Part shown: positions 53,830 to 64,000 of the stretch, one piece after another | Layout: each line of letters begins with the position of its first letter | How positions within the stretch are numbered: position 1 is the first letter of the stretch | Source: Streptococcus suis | GTDB lineage: Bacteria; Bacillota; Bacilli; Lactobacillales; Streptococcaceae | Assembly: GCA_024583055.1 (NCBI GenBank) | Contig: CP102145.1 | Span: 1,984,001-2,048,000, forward strand | Length of the DNA stretch: 64,000 bases | Reading direction: 5' to 3' | Translations under genes and position numbers: made by a program | Notes under the pieces: model-generated | The model's input: the letters and a program-made list of their open reading frames with translations, nothing else | Told to the model about the DNA's origin: nothing | Databases searched by the model: none

Positions 53830-54916
53830 ACAACTGATTTCTGATGAAAACGAAAAACTTGTAGAGGTCCAAGAGATGGAGGAAACTGAAGACCAGGAGG
53901 TAGAATCTGAGTCCTTTTCAGAAGAGCAAAGTGATATAGAGCGAGCTGATGAACATTCGCATGTAGAAGGCGATGAGGAAAGTTCTTTTGAGGATGGAGA
54001 GACCGATGCTGAACCTATAGCATTGGAAGACTTGGATCCAGATGAAGCCAGCGAATTTTTCAGGAACTGGAAGGAAAAGTTCAAAGAGCACCAACAAATC
54101 CAGGAAGAGGAAATCAAGCAGGCAGAAGACCAGACAGAGACTGAGGTAACACCTGTTTCAAAAAGGTCTTTCTTTCCATTTGGACGAAAAAAAGCAGGAG
54201 AAAAGAGTAAGAAAACAGAAGCTAGAATTCCTAAGGATGCCCTCCTTAAATCTATTCCGCTTTATTTAGCTGGGCTCCTCATCATTCTCTCTTCTGCCTA
54301 TCTGATTAGCCCTTTTGGTAAATTGAAAGATATTCAGGTAAAAGGAAATGAGCATATTTCGGAAGAATTGGTAAAAGAGTACAGTAATATCCATGAAAAG
54401 GACTATGTCCTATCTGTCCTTCTCAACCGAAAATCCTACACCAAGAATATCGTCAACAGAAGTAATCTAATCAAGGACGTATCTGTTCAATTCCAGCTGC
54501 CTAATCGCTTTTTGCTAGAATTAGAAGAATATAAAGAGCTTGGTTTTATCACAGAGAATAATCAATTTTACTCCATCTTATCTAGTGGCGAGGTTTCAGA
54601 GGTTCCTACTGAGGAAGAAAATATGCCTCTGAATGCAACAATGGTTCACACAACTGACAGGGAATTGTTGAAAAAAATGGCTTTACAGCTAGCTGAAATT
54701 GATGAGAATATTCGCGCCAATATCCTGACTATCGATTTGACACCTACTAAAGCAACCAAGGATTTGTTGACCTTGACCATGGCTGATGGCAACGTCGTCC
54801 TGGTGCCAGTTTCAGAGCTAGATATCAAGCTTCCCTACTATCCAAAAATTGCTCGCCAGCTCATTTTGCCGAGTATGATAGATATGGAAGTTGGAGTTTA
54901 CAGTTATGCTTTATAA
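53813..54916 (+). CDS. divIB: Cell division protein DivIB/FtsQ
   Basis: The 367-residue protein has a long acidic, low-complexity cytoplasmic tail (about 1-140, rich in Glu and Ser), a basic stretch [13 protein letters not shown], one transmembrane helix (about 155-175), then a POTRA domain ([15 protein letters not shown]) and a beta domain. It links FtsL/DivIC to septal synthesis. I start at ATG 53813 after GGAGG, overlapping the murG end; an in-frame codon at 53795 is less likely. No terminator follows, but ftsA has its own promoter. Confidence 0.93.
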   Translation: MGHKDEQLISDENEKLVEVQEMEETEDQEVESESFSEEQSDIERADEHSHVEGDEESSFEDGETDAEPIALEDLDPDEASEFFRNWKEKFKEHQQIQEEEIKQAEDQTETEVTPVSKRSFFPFGRKKAGEKSKKTEARIPKDALLKSIPLYLAGLLIILSSAYLISPFGKLKDIQVKGNEHISEELVKEYSNIHEKDYVLSVLLNRKSYTKNIVNRSNLIKDVSVQFQLPNRFLLELEEYKELGFITENNQFYSILSSGEVSEVPTEEENMPLNATMVHTTDRELLKKMALQLAEIDENIRANILTIDLTPTKATKDLLTLTMADGNVVLVPVSELDIKLPYYPKIARQLILPSMIDMEVGVYSYAL

Positions 54917-54984
54917 AGCAAGGAAATGAGAAAAAATCTTTTAGAAATAAGCATGAAAAATAGCCATTTTAGAATGTTATATGG

Positions 54985-54990
54985 TATAAT
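54985..54990 (+). promoter_or_regulatory. Extended -10 upstream of ftsA
   Basis: TGG-TATAAT with a leader of about 70 nt; it separates ftsA-ftsZ expression from the murD-murG-divIB genes. Confidence 0.65.
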
Positions 54991-55067
54991 TAAGGATGAA
55001 TAATTCTATTTATCTAAAAAATGGATGCTTTTTTAAAATGAGATGAAAGTAAGAGAGGACTGACAGA

Positions 55068-56444
55068 ATGGCTAGAAACGGCTTTTTCACGGGATTAGAT
55101 ATTGGTACAAGCTCCGTTAAAGTCTTGGTTGCGGAATATATTGATAATGAAATGAACGTTATTGGAGTAAGTAACGTTAAGAGTGCTGGGGTCAAGGACG
55201 GGATTATCGTTAACATTGATGTTGCAGCCGCAGCAATTAAAAAGGCCTTAGAACAGGCTGAAGAAAAATCTGGGATTCGCATCGATAAGGTAAACGTCGG
55301 TTTGCCAGCAAACCTTTTGCAAATCGAGCCTACTCAAGGGATGATTCCAGTCACAACAGATTCCCAAGAAATTACAGACTTGGACGTTGAAAATGTTGTT
55401 AAATCAGCCTTGACCAAGAGCATCACACCAGAGAGAGAAGTGATTTCCTTTATTCCAGAGGAATTTGTGGTGGATGGCTTCCAGGGAATCAAAGATCCCC
55501 GTGGAATGATGGGAATCCGTCTAGAGATGCGGGGTATGCTCTACACAGGTCCAAGAACTATTTTGCACAATCTACGTAAAACCGTTGAGAGAGCTGGAAT
55601 CCAAGTTGAACATGTTGTGATTTCTCCTCTGGCCCTAACAAGGTCCGTTCTCAATGAAGGGGAACGTGAATTTGGTGCTACGGTGATTGACCTCGGTGGT
55701 GGTCAGACAACTGTTGCAGTTATGCGTGGCCAAGAGCTCCAATACACGAATATCTACCAAGAAGGTGGCGACTACATCACCAAGGATATCTCTAAAGTCC
55801 TTACTACATCTCAAAGTATTGCTGAAAATCTTAAATACAACTACGGTATCGCTTATCCAGCAGATGCAACTGAAAAAGAAACATTCACTGTTGAAGTGAT
55901 TGGAGAAAGCAAGCCTGTTGAAGTAACAGAATTGTACTTGTCAGAAGTGATTGCTGCTCGTCTTCGCCAGATTTTCAATAAAATCAAACAAGATTTGGAA
56001 AGAACACGAGCATTGGAATTACCAGGCGGGATCGTTCTTGTCGGTGGTGGAGCAATTCTTCCAGGTGTTGAAGAATTAGCAGAAGAAGTTTTTGGTGTAA
56101 CGACAAAAATCTTCGTACCAAATCAAATTGGTATCCGTAATCCATCCTTCGCACATGTGATTAGCCTAGTTGAGTATGTCGGTCACCTGAGTGAAGTGGA
56201 AAAAATTGCACAATATGCTGTAAACGGTGAGGCTCAGCTACGTATCAAACCAGTTGATATTCAACCAACAAGTCGAGTTCAAGTTCAACAGCCTGTAAGA
56301 GATTTTGAAGATGAAATCGCTGATGAACCGGTATATGATACGACCGTAAAACCATACGGACAAGAAGAATATGGTCAAAACGAGGAACCAAAAGTTAAGT
56401 TGACCGATCGTATCCGTGGTCTCTTTGGAAGTATGTTTGAATAA
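55068..56444 (+). CDS. ftsA: Cell division protein FtsA
   Basis: The 458-residue actin-like ATPase tethers FtsZ to the membrane. It has GLDIGTSSVKVLVAE (phosphate 1), the 1C subdomain, VIDLGGGQTTVAV (phosphate 2) and GGIVLVGGGAILPG (adenosine). The C-terminal amphipathic helix DRIRGLFGSMFE anchors the membrane, after a longer linker (about 385-440) as in streptococci. AGAGAGG precedes the start. ftsZ follows 26 nt later. Confidence 0.96.
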   Translation: MARNGFFTGLDIGTSSVKVLVAEYIDNEMNVIGVSNVKSAGVKDGIIVNIDVAAAAIKKALEQAEEKSGIRIDKVNVGLPANLLQIEPTQGMIPVTTDSQEITDLDVENVVKSALTKSITPEREVISFIPEEFVVDGFQGIKDPRGMMGIRLEMRGMLYTGPRTILHNLRKTVERAGIQVEHVVISPLALTRSVLNEGEREFGATVIDLGGGQTTVAVMRGQELQYTNIYQEGGDYITKDISKVLTTSQSIAENLKYNYGIAYPADATEKETFTVEVIGESKPVEVTELYLSEVIAARLRQIFNKIKQDLERTRALELPGGIVLVGGGAILPGVEELAEEVFGVTTKIFVPNQIGIRNPSFAHVISLVEYVGHLSEVEKIAQYAVNGEAQLRIKPVDIQPTSRVQVQQPVRDFEDEIADEPVYDTTVKPYGQEEYGQNEEPKVKLTDRIRGLFGSMFE

Positions 56445-56467
56445 TGAATGAAGGAAAAGGTAAATAA

Positions 56468-57721
<1,254 letters not shown>

Positions 57722-57722
57722 T

Positions 57723-58403
57723 ATGACCATAAAAGAAAACGTTGCAAGGGTGGGCCAAGCAGTTGAACAAGCCTGTTTGGAAGCTGGTCGCCCATTAGAA
57801 TCGGTAAAGGTAATAGCTGTCACAAAGTATGTTGACAGCTCTATTACTAGAGAATTGATTGAAGCTGGTGTGACAGATATTGGGGAAAATCGGGTGGACA
57901 AGTTTCTCGATAAGTACCATGCCCTGCAAGACCAGGCAGTAAGCTGGCATCTGATTGGAACCCTGCAAAGAAGAAAAGTCAAGGATGTTATCAATTTTGT
58001 TGATTACTTCCATGCCTTAGACTCTCTTAAGTTAGCAGAGGAAATTCAAAAACGGGCAAAGAAACCAATCAATTGCTTTTTACAGGTCAATGTTTCTAAA
58101 GAAGAATCAAAACATGGTTTTTACGAGGAAGAGATTGAACCGGCATTGGTTGAATTGGCTAGGTTAGATAAGGTAAGATTGGTGGGTCTCATGACCATGG
58201 CACCTATCAATGCTGATAAAGAACAGCTCAGTCAAATTTTTCATCAAACAAACGCAATCAGAGAAAGATTAGCAAATTTGAATCTCCCTAATATGCCTTT
58301 TACGGAATTAAGTATGGGAATGAGTGGAGATTTCAAGGAAGCAATTGAGGCGGGCTCGACTTTTGTTCGCATTGGGACAGCATTTTTTAGTAAGGGAGAG
58401 TAA
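57723..58403 (+). CDS. ylmE: YggS/PLPBP-family pyridoxal phosphate-binding protein
   Basis: The 226-residue TIM-barrel protein has the PLP Lys in VIAVTKYVDSS (about residue 35) and GENRVDKFLDKY, SWHLIGTLQRRKV and LSMGMSGDF as family motifs. It buffers PLP and affects amino acid balance. Its place between ftsZ and sepF is conserved in Gram-positive bacteria. It lies two bases after ftsZ. Confidence 0.92.
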   Translation: MTIKENVARVGQAVEQACLEAGRPLESVKVIAVTKYVDSSITRELIEAGVTDIGENRVDKFLDKYHALQDQAVSWHLIGTLQRRKVKDVINFVDYFHALDSLKLAEEIQKRAKKPINCFLQVNVSKEESKHGFYEEEIEPALVELARLDKVRLVGLMTMAPINADKEQLSQIFHQTNAIRERLANLNLPNMPFTELSMGMSGDFKEAIEAGSTFVRIGTAFFSKGE

Positions 58404-58405
58404 AA

Positions 58406-58972
58406 GTGGCATTCAGAGATACATTTAAAAATTTTTTCACCTACTTTGAAGTGGATGATAGTGCTGAATTAGAAGATTCAACCGGCCATCAAATGCCCAA
58501 TGAACAGCCCAAATTGCAAGTTGCTAAGAAAGAAGTTACAAGAGAGCAGGCTTTACCATTGGAAAAAAGAAGAGGAACTGGGAGTCATTCTTCGGAATCC
58601 GTTGCCAATATTCAACGGTTGAATGAACGGCAGCAAGAATTGCTCGCGATCAATGGTCCTGAGAGAGAGAAGAAGACAACCATCGACATTAAGTTTCCTA
58701 AGCGATACGAAGATGCACCTGAGATTGTGAATCTATTGTTAGAAAATGCAAGTATTTTAATTGATTTCCAATTTATGACAGAGCAGCAAGCTAGGAGATG
58801 TTTGGATTATCTGGATGGGGCTCGGTCAGTCTTGGCCGGAAATCTTAAAAAGGTTTCCAATTCTATGTGGCTATTGACCCCGGTTAATGTTCGGGTAAAT
58901 ATTGATGAGTTGAGAAATGTGAACTCTGGCCAACATTTGGACGGGCAGTTCGATTTCGATATGAAGCGGTAA
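58406..58972 (+). CDS. sepF: Cell division protein SepF
   Basis: The 188-residue protein starts with a GTG codon behind AAGGGAGAG. An N-terminal amphipathic segment (FRDTFKNFFTYFEV) binds membrane, a variable linker follows, and the C-terminal SepF domain (KRYEDAPEIVNLLLENASILIDFQFMTEQQARRCLDYLDGARSVLAGNLKKVSNSMWLLTP) polymerises into rings that align FtsZ. The GTG start gives the family N-terminus and is the best choice. Confidence 0.93.
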   Translation: MAFRDTFKNFFTYFEVDDSAELEDSTGHQMPNEQPKLQVAKKEVTREQALPLEKRRGTGSHSSESVANIQRLNERQQELLAINGPEREKKTTIDIKFPKRYEDAPEIVNLLLENASILIDFQFMTEQQARRCLDYLDGARSVLAGNLKKVSNSMWLLTPVNVRVNIDELRNVNSGQHLDGQFDFDMKR

Positions 58973-58978
58973 GACATC

Positions 58979-59236
58979 ATGTGGTTACTAGTACAAATCC
59001 TGCTAAAGGCTATTGATGTCTATGCAAGCATTTTATTGATTTATGCTCTCATGACTTGGTTTCCAGCTCTTGTCCAATCTAGGATTGGTCAACTAATCAG
59101 ATGGCTTGTTGAGCCCATTTTGATACCGTTCAGAAGATTGAACCTACAATTTGGTGGATTCGATTTCACTATCTTGGTGGCCTATCTGTCTCTTCAAATC
59201 TTATCGAGAATTCTAATAGGATTGGTAATTTTATGA
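58979..59236 (+). CDS. ylmG: YggT-family membrane protein (YlmG)
   Basis: The 85-residue protein has two hydrophobic segments (about 3-28 and 58-84) with WFPALVQSRIGQLIRWLVEPIL in between, the YggT signature. It is needed for correct division or nucleoid positioning in relatives. It overlaps the YlmH gene by four bases (ATGA) and starts six bases after the sepF stop without a strong ribosome site. Confidence 0.88.
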   Translation: MWLLVQILLKAIDVYASILLIYALMTWFPALVQSRIGQLIRWLVEPILIPFRRLNLQFGGFDFTILVAYLSLQILSRILIGLVIL

Positions 59237-60024
59237 AGGATAGGCAAGTCATCCTGCAACACTATCAAAAGTCGGAGCAAGATTTTGTTGAGCGGATTTA
59301 TGAAATGTGTCAATTTGTAGATAGGACTTCCATCGACAGGTTGACAGATTTTCTTAATCCAAGACAGGTCATGATTACTGAAGCAATTGCCGGGAAGTTT
59401 AATCTCTTTGCTCATTCGAGTGGGCATCATCTTCCGACGGAATATAGCAGGCTCATTATTTCAACAAGCGATCAATTGCCAGAGTTTGCTGACTATGAAA
59501 TTTCGATTTTAGAAGTTGATTTTAACAGAAAGTTTCATCAGCTTAGTCATTCGCAGATTTTAGGAACACTCTTAAATCGTTTGGGTATTCAGCGGAAATT
59601 TCTGGGAGATATTTTTATCAATGATCAGGAAATTCTCCTGTTTATTGATGAAAAATTTAGTACCATTCTCTTAATGGATGTTGAAAGGATTGCAAAGGTT
59701 CCTGTAAAATGGAAGATGCGGACAACTGAATCAGTGAGCTTGGAGCACCATATCCAGGTTGACAAGAGGGTCATTCTGGCCTCCAGTTTGCGATTGGATA
59801 AATTAGTAGCTGCTGCTTTTCAACTATCTCGTTCAGCAGTTGTGAAGCTAATTGAGTCAAACAAGGTCAAGGTTGACTATGCTGAAATTAGTCAGGTTTC
59901 AAAAACTCTTGAAATAGGTCAATTGGTTAGTGTGCGTGGCTTCGGAAGATTCCGATTGGTAGACCTGCTCGGAACATCCAAGCAGGGGAAATTTAAAATA
60001 GAAATAGAAGTGACAAAAGTATAG
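59233..60024 (+). CDS. ylmH: S4-domain RNA-binding protein YlmH
   Basis: The 263-residue protein has an N-terminal helical region, a central domain and a C-terminal S4 RNA-binding domain (SSLRLDKLVAAAFQLSRSAVVKLIESNKVKVDYAEI, about 185-220). YlmH is linked to rescue of stalled ribosomes in Gram-positive bacteria, and its loss alters division in streptococci. It is translationally coupled to ylmG and ends eight bases before divIVA. Confidence 0.92.
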   Translation: MKDRQVILQHYQKSEQDFVERIYEMCQFVDRTSIDRLTDFLNPRQVMITEAIAGKFNLFAHSSGHHLPTEYSRLIISTSDQLPEFADYEISILEVDFNRKFHQLSHSQILGTLLNRLGIQRKFLGDIFINDQEILLFIDEKFSTILLMDVERIAKVPVKWKMRTTESVSLEHHIQVDKRVILASSLRLDKLVAAAFQLSRSAVVKLIESNKVKVDYAEISQVSKTLEIGQLVSVRGFGRFRLVDLLGTSKQGKFKIEIEVTKV

Positions 60025-60032
60025 GGGGAAAT

Positions 60033-60713
60033 ATGGCCTTAACAACACTTGAATTAAAAGATAAGACCTTTGGGACAAAATTCAGAGGCTATAATGCTGA
60101 TGAAGTTGATGAGTTTTTGGACATTGTCACCAGAGATTATGAGGAATTGGTTCGTCTGAAGCAAGAACACGAAGCAGAATTGAAAGCCTTGCGCGAACGC
60201 CTCACTTACTTCGATCAGATGAAGGAATCGTTGAGCCAATCTGTCTTGATTGCCCAGGATACAGCTGATCGTGTAAAAGCAGCAGCGGAAGAGCGTGCCT
60301 TTAATATTAAGCAACAGGCTGAATATGATGCGCACAATCTTCTCAACGAAGCCAAAGAGAAGGCAAATGAAATCCTTCGTTTGGCGACAGACAATGCTAA
60401 GAAGGTTGCAGTAGAGACTGAGGAGTTGAAGAACAAGACACGTGTTTTCCATCAACGTCTTCGCTCTACTTTGGAAAGCCAGCTTGCCCTTGTAAATAAC
60501 GCTGAGTGGGAAGAAATTCTCCAACCAACGGCGTCTTATTTGCAGACAAGTGACGAAGCTTTCCGTGAGGTCCTGGTTAAAGCGATTGATGAAGATGTGG
60601 AGTTGGAAGAGTTAAACCTTGATTATACTCGCCAGCTTACAGCTGAAGAAATTGCTGAACTCAATCGCCAGGCAGCTGCTATTGAAGCTGAATTGGAACA
60701 ATCAGCAGACTAA
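60033..60713 (+). CDS. divIVA: Cell division protein DivIVA
   Basis: The 226-residue coiled-coil protein starts MALTTLELKDKTFGTKFRGYNADEVDEFLDIV, the membrane-curvature-binding DivIVA N-domain with its exposed Phe/Arg loop. It is followed by heptad coiled coil (about 35-190) and a short acidic tail. In streptococci it marks poles and septa and is a substrate of the StkP-type kinase. A GGGGG ribosome site precedes the ATG. It ends the division cluster before the T-box. Confidence 0.94.
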   Translation: MALTTLELKDKTFGTKFRGYNADEVDEFLDIVTRDYEELVRLKQEHEAELKALRERLTYFDQMKESLSQSVLIAQDTADRVKAAAEERAFNIKQQAEYDAHNLLNEAKEKANEILRLATDNAKKVAVETEELKNKTRVFHQRLRSTLESQLALVNNAEWEEILQPTASYLQTSDEAFREVLVKAIDEDVELEELNLDYTRQLTAEEIAELNRQAAAIEAELEQSAD

Positions 60714-60739
60714 TTACATACTGATGAAGCAAAAACACA

Positions 60740-60940
60740 ACGAATATTGATAGGTTTAGCGAGCAGGTGACGGTGGAAGACTTGTACTCACTCAATAGGA
60801 GTTATCATTTTGCGTATTTTTCCTTGAACTCAAGTAGGGGAAAACGTCTGTTCACGTTACGAACGTAGAGGGATAGGGGAAACTCTGTCTAAACTAAGGT
60901 GGTACCACGAACTTTCGTCCTTATTGGCGGGAGTTTTTTT
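60740..60940 (+). promoter_or_regulatory. T-box riboswitch for isoleucine, with terminator
   Basis: The leader contains the stem I AG-bulge/GGTGACGGTGG region, a likely specifier ATC followed by A (60804-60806, matching isoleucine) and the T-box AAGGTGGTACCACG (60896-60909). A terminator made of ACTTTCGTCC and GGCGGGAGT with seven T lies at 60910-60940. Uncharged tRNA-Ile would bind and prevent termination. The next gene's ribosome site GGGAG lies in the terminator's 3' arm, so the terminator also hides it. Confidence 0.9.
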
Positions 60941-60941
60941 G

Positions 60942-61403
60942 ATGCTTATGATACGATTAGAAGAAGTAACGAAAGAAAATTTTGATGCCGTGCTAGATTT
61001 AAGTCTGGCAGAGGAAGACAAGCGTAAAGTGGCTCCGGTGGAGTATTCGCTTGCTCAAGCCTGGCTTTATCGAGAGGAAGAGAGGCTCTATCCCCTGGCT
61101 GTTCGTCTTGGCAAAAGGATTGTCGGTTTTGTCCTCCTTTCGGTAGATAAGGACAGGCAAACGGTCTTGCTCTGGCGCTTGCTGATTGATAAATCCTATC
61201 AAAACAAGGGCTACGGCCAGGAGGTTATTCGACAGGTAATGGTCCTAGCTAGGCAAACATTTTCTTGCCACCAGCTAGTCACTAGCTATGTCATCGGCAA
61301 TCATAAAATGCGGTACATCTTAGAAAAACTCGGTTTCCAGTCAGCTGGAATGACTGGACATGAAATAAAAATGGAATATCAACTAAATAAGGAGATAAAA
61401 TGA
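60942..61403 (+). CDS. GNAT-family N-acetyltransferase under T-box control
   Basis: The roughly 153-residue acetyltransferase reads [20 protein letters not shown] and has QVMVLARQ and [18 protein letters not shown] as typical GNAT elements; the acetyl-CoA loop is [13 protein letters not shown]. It resembles spermidine or PaiA-like GNATs but the substrate is unknown. I start at 60942, eight bases after GGGAG; the ATG at 60948 or a TTG at 60924 are alternatives. It lies between the T-box and ileS and overlaps ileS by four bases, so it is expressed when isoleucine is scarce. Confidence 0.8.
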   Translation: MLMIRLEEVTKENFDAVLDLSLAEEDKRKVAPVEYSLAQAWLYREEERLYPLAVRLGKRIVGFVLLSVDKDRQTVLLWRLLIDKSYQNKGYGQEVIRQVMVLARQTFSCHQLVTSYVIGNHKMRYILEKLGFQSAGMTGHEIKMEYQLNKEIK

Positions 61404-64000
61404 AATTAAAAGAAACACTTAATCTAGGTCAAACAGCCTTTCCAATGCGTGCAGGCTTACCAACACGTGAACCAGAATGGCAAAAGGCTTGGGATGAAGC
61501 AAACTTGTATGCTCGTCGTCAAGAACTTAACGCAGGCAAGCCAGCCTTCCACTTGCATGATGGACCTCCATACGCAAATGGAAATATCCACGTTGGACAT
61601 GCCCTGAACAAGATTTCGAAAGACATCATCGTTCGTTCTAAGTCCATGTCAGGCTTCCGTGCACCATTTGTACCAGGTTGGGATACACACGGCCTTCCTA
61701 TTGAGCAAGTCTTGGCAAAACAAGGTGTCAAACGCAAGGAAATGGACCTGGTTGAATATCTTGAAATGTGCCGTGACTACGCTCTTAGCCAGGTTGACAA
61801 ACAACGGGATGACTTTAAACGCTTGGGTGTTTCTGCAGACTGGGAAAATCCATACATCACCTTGACTAAAGACTATGAAGCAGCTCAAATCCGTGTCTTC
61901 GGTGCTATGGCAGACAAGGGTTATATTTACCGTGGTGCCAAGCCTGTCTACTGGTCATGGTCATCTGAATCTGCCCTTGCAGAAGCTGAAATCGAATACC
62001 ATGACATTGACTCAACATCTCTTTACTATGCTAACAAGGTCAAAGATGGCAAGGGACTCTTGGATACAGATAGCTACATCGTTGTCTGGACAACGACTCC
62101 ATTTACAGTAACGGCATCTCGCGGTTTGACAATGGGAGCAGACATTGACTATGTCTTGGTTCAACCAGCTGGTTCTGAGCGTAAGTATGTCTTGGCAGAA
62201 GCCTTGGTTGATAGCTTGGCAGTTAAATTTGGTTGGGAATCCTTCGAAGTGATTTCAAAACACAAGGGTGCTGAATTTGAATATATCGTGACCGAACACC
62301 CATGGGATAGAGAAGTGGATGAATTGGTCATCTTGGGTGACCATGTTACCACAGACTCAGGTACTGGAATCGTCCATACGGCTCCAGGATTTGGTGAAGA
62401 CGACTACAATGTCGGTGTCAAATATGGCTTGGAAGTTGCTGTAACTGTCAACGAACGTGGCTTGATGAATGAAGCTGCGGGTCCTGATTTTGAAGGTCAA
62501 TTCTATGATAAGGTTGTGCCAACTGTTAAGGAAAAATTGGGTGACTTGCTCCTTGCTAGTGAAGTGATCAATCACTCCTACCCATTTGACTGGAGAACCA
62601 AGAAACCAATCATCTGGCGTGCAGTGCCACAGTGGTTTGCCTCTGTTTCCAAATTCCGTCAGGAAATCTTGGACCAAATCGAAGCAACAACTTTCAATCC
62701 ATCTTGGGGTAAAACACGTCTTTACAACATGATCCGTGACCGTGGTGACTGGGTCATCTCACGTCAGCGTGCTTGGGGTGTGCCGCTTCCAATCTTCTAT
62801 GCAGAAGATGGTACAGCCATTATGACCAAGGAAGTGACAGACCACGTTGCTGCCCTTTTTGAAGAGCATGGTTCTATTATCTGGTGGAAATCAGAAGCAA
62901 AAGACCTCTTGCCAGCAGGCTTCACCCATCCAGGTTCACCAAATGGCGAATTTACCAAAGAAACAGACATCATGGACGTATGGTTTGACTCAGGTTCATC
63001 TTGGAATGGCGTTATGAATGCCCGTGAAAACCTTGCCTACCCAGCAGACCTCTACCTAGAAGGTTCTGACCAATACCGTGGTTGGTTTAACTCATCCTTG
63101 ATCACCTCTGTAGCCGTAAATGGTCATGCCCCATACAAAGCTATCTTGTCACAGGGCTTTGTCCTTGATGGTAAAGGCATGAAGATGTCTAAATCATTGG
63201 GGAATACCATCCTTCCAAGTGATGTTGAAAAACAATTTGGTGCAGAAATCTTGCGTCTGTGGGTGACATCCGTTGATACTTCAAACGACGTACGTGTGTC
63301 TATGGATATTCTTGGACAGGTTTCTGAAACCTACCGTAAAATCCGTAATACCCTTCGCTTCTTGATTGCCAACACTTCTGATTTCAATCCTGCAAGTGAT
63401 GCGGTGGCATACGAAGAGCTTCGTTCTGTTGACCAGTATCTCTTGGTGAAATTCAACAAATTGGTAGCTCAAATTCGTGAAGCCTACGACAATTATGATT
63501 TCATGGCTATTTACAAATCTGTAGTAAACTTTGTAACACTTGATTTGTCAGCCTTTTACCTCGATTTTGCCAAAGATGTCGTCTACATTGATGGTGCTAA
63601 ATCACTTTCTCGTCGTCAGATGCAGACAGTTTTCTATGACATCTTGGTCAAAATTACCAAGCTCTTGACTCCGATCTTGCCACATACGGCAGAAGAAATC
63701 TGGTCATACTTGGAACACGAAGCAGAAGAATTTGTACAATTGGCGGAAATGCCAGAGGTGGAAACCTTTGCTAATGAAGCGCAGCTTTTGGTTGACTGGG
63801 AAAACTTTATGGTCTTCCGTACAAAAGCTCAAAAAGCCTTGGAAGAAGCACGTAATGCTAAAGTGATTGGTAAGTCACTTGAAGCTCATTTGACTGCCTA
63901 TGTCTCAGTTGAAACCCAGTCCTTCTTGGAGAGCTTGAATGCAGACCTTGCTCAGTTGCTCATCGTTTCAAACTTGACAGTAACCACGGAAGCAGCTCCT
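61400..64000 (+). CDS. ileS: Isoleucyl-tRNA synthetase (5' part, continues past the window)
   Basis: 867 codons are visible without a stop, and the frame is open at the window end; the full enzyme is about 930 residues. The HIGH-type motif is [14 protein letters not shown] (about 56-70), the CP1 editing domain has VVWTTTPFT (about 229) and [16 protein letters not shown] (about 315-330), and KMSKS is [10 protein letters not shown] (about 593). A C-terminal tRNA-binding part begins after about 690; the usual zinc-binding tail would lie beyond the edge. It has AAGGAG and starts inside the GNAT gene's end. Transcription is controlled by the isoleucine T-box. Confidence 0.97.
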   Translation, partial: MKLKETLNLGQTAFPMRAGLPTREPEWQKAWDEANLYARRQELNAGKPAFHLHDGPPYANGNIHVGHALNKISKDIIVRSKSMSGFRAPFVPGWDTHGLPIEQVLAKQGVKRKEMDLVEYLEMCRDYALSQVDKQRDDFKRLGVSADWENPYITLTKDYEAAQIRVFGAMADKGYIYRGAKPVYWSWSSESALAEAEIEYHDIDSTSLYYANKVKDGKGLLDTDSYIVVWTTTPFTVTASRGLTMGADIDYVLVQPAGSERKYVLAEALVDSLAVKFGWESFEVISKHKGAEFEYIVTEHPWDREVDELVILGDHVTTDSGTGIVHTAPGFGEDDYNVGVKYGLEVAVTVNERGLMNEAAGPDFEGQFYDKVVPTVKEKLGDLLLASEVINHSYPFDWRTKKPIIWRAVPQWFASVSKFRQEILDQIEATTFNPSWGKTRLYNMIRDRGDWVISRQRAWGVPLPIFYAEDGTAIMTKEVTDHVAALFEEHGSIIWWKSEAKDLLPAGFTHPGSPNGEFTKETDIMDVWFDSGSSWNGVMNARENLAYPADLYLEGSDQYRGWFNSSLITSVAVNGHAPYKAILSQGFVLDGKGMKMSKSLGNTILPSDVEKQFGAEILRLWVTSVDTSNDVRVSMDILGQVSETYRKIRNTLRFLIANTSDFNPASDAVAYEELRSVDQYLLVKFNKLVAQIREAYDNYDFMAIYKSVVNFVTLDLSAFYLDFAKDVVYIDGAKSLSRRQMQTVFYDILVKITKLLTPILPHTAEEIWSYLEHEAEEFVQLAEMPEVETFANEAQLLVDWENFMVFRTKAQKALEEARNAKVIGKSLEAHLTAYVSVETQSFLESLNADLAQLLIVSNLTVTTEAAP

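Overview
The window reads as a chromosomal segment of a low-GC streptococcus, most probably Streptococcus suis or a close relative. The reasons are a division cluster in streptococcal order (murD-murG-divIB-ftsA-ftsZ-ylmE-sepF-ylmG-ylmH-divIVA) running into a T-box-controlled ileS, an upper mevalonate pathway operon, streptococcal small-protein families (DUF3272, DUF3165), a COG4708-type preQ1-II riboswitch on queT, a YSIRK/LPXTG surface-protein relic and many TGn-TATAAT extended -10 promoters. I see no rRNA, tRNA, prophage or CRISPR array. Species assignment is by recognition, not by a database search.

Region by region. 1-4.5 kb: the tail of a broken AAA/DUF4143 ATPase gene, then a minus-strand operon thiolase-mvaS-mvaA. 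4.5-8.5 kb: gpmA, a decayed LPXTG surface-protein gene behind a CcpA (cre)-like site, a glyoxalase and the peptidoglycan deacetylase pgdA. 8.5-19 kb: a beta-glucoside/cellobiose locus: GH4 and GH1 phospho-glucosidases, a MupG-like 6-phospho-muramidase, a LicR-type PRD regulator, PTS EIIB, EIIA, DUF3284, EIIC and a 45-residue membrane protein. An IS110-family element sits between the regulator and the PTS genes; its leader folds into a two-lobed RNA that looks like a bridge RNA. 19-29 kb: housekeeping genes (DEAD-box helicase, oxidoreductase, uridine kinase, PadR, fRMsr, dnaX, birA, an M42 peptidase, dCMP deaminase) and a dead DUF4300 lipoprotein gene.

29.2-30.05 kb is an 806-bp gene-free stretch before metK. 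It holds an extended -10 promoter, fragments resembling an SMK (SAM-III) riboswitch, a very strong hairpin terminator and a roughly 330-bp element with near-perfect terminal inverted repeats. 30-40.9 kb: metK, a quinone reductase, murA, an acetyltransferase, map, a YihY membrane protein, a lipoprotein with a degenerate phosphatase fold, gtrA, the preQ1-II riboswitch with queT, tex, a SprT-like gene and a NusG-II membrane protein. 41-51 kb: recG, a MATE exporter, ktrA/ktrB, asnA, typA, a DUF3165 protein and an MscS-related multi-pass protein. 51-64 kb: the division cluster and ileS, which runs off the window end.

The most notable cross-cutting features are the candidate IS110 bridge RNA, the interrupted metK leader, and at least seven genes whose start codon lies only 6-7 nt behind a TATAAT-like -10 box, which implies leaderless mRNAs.
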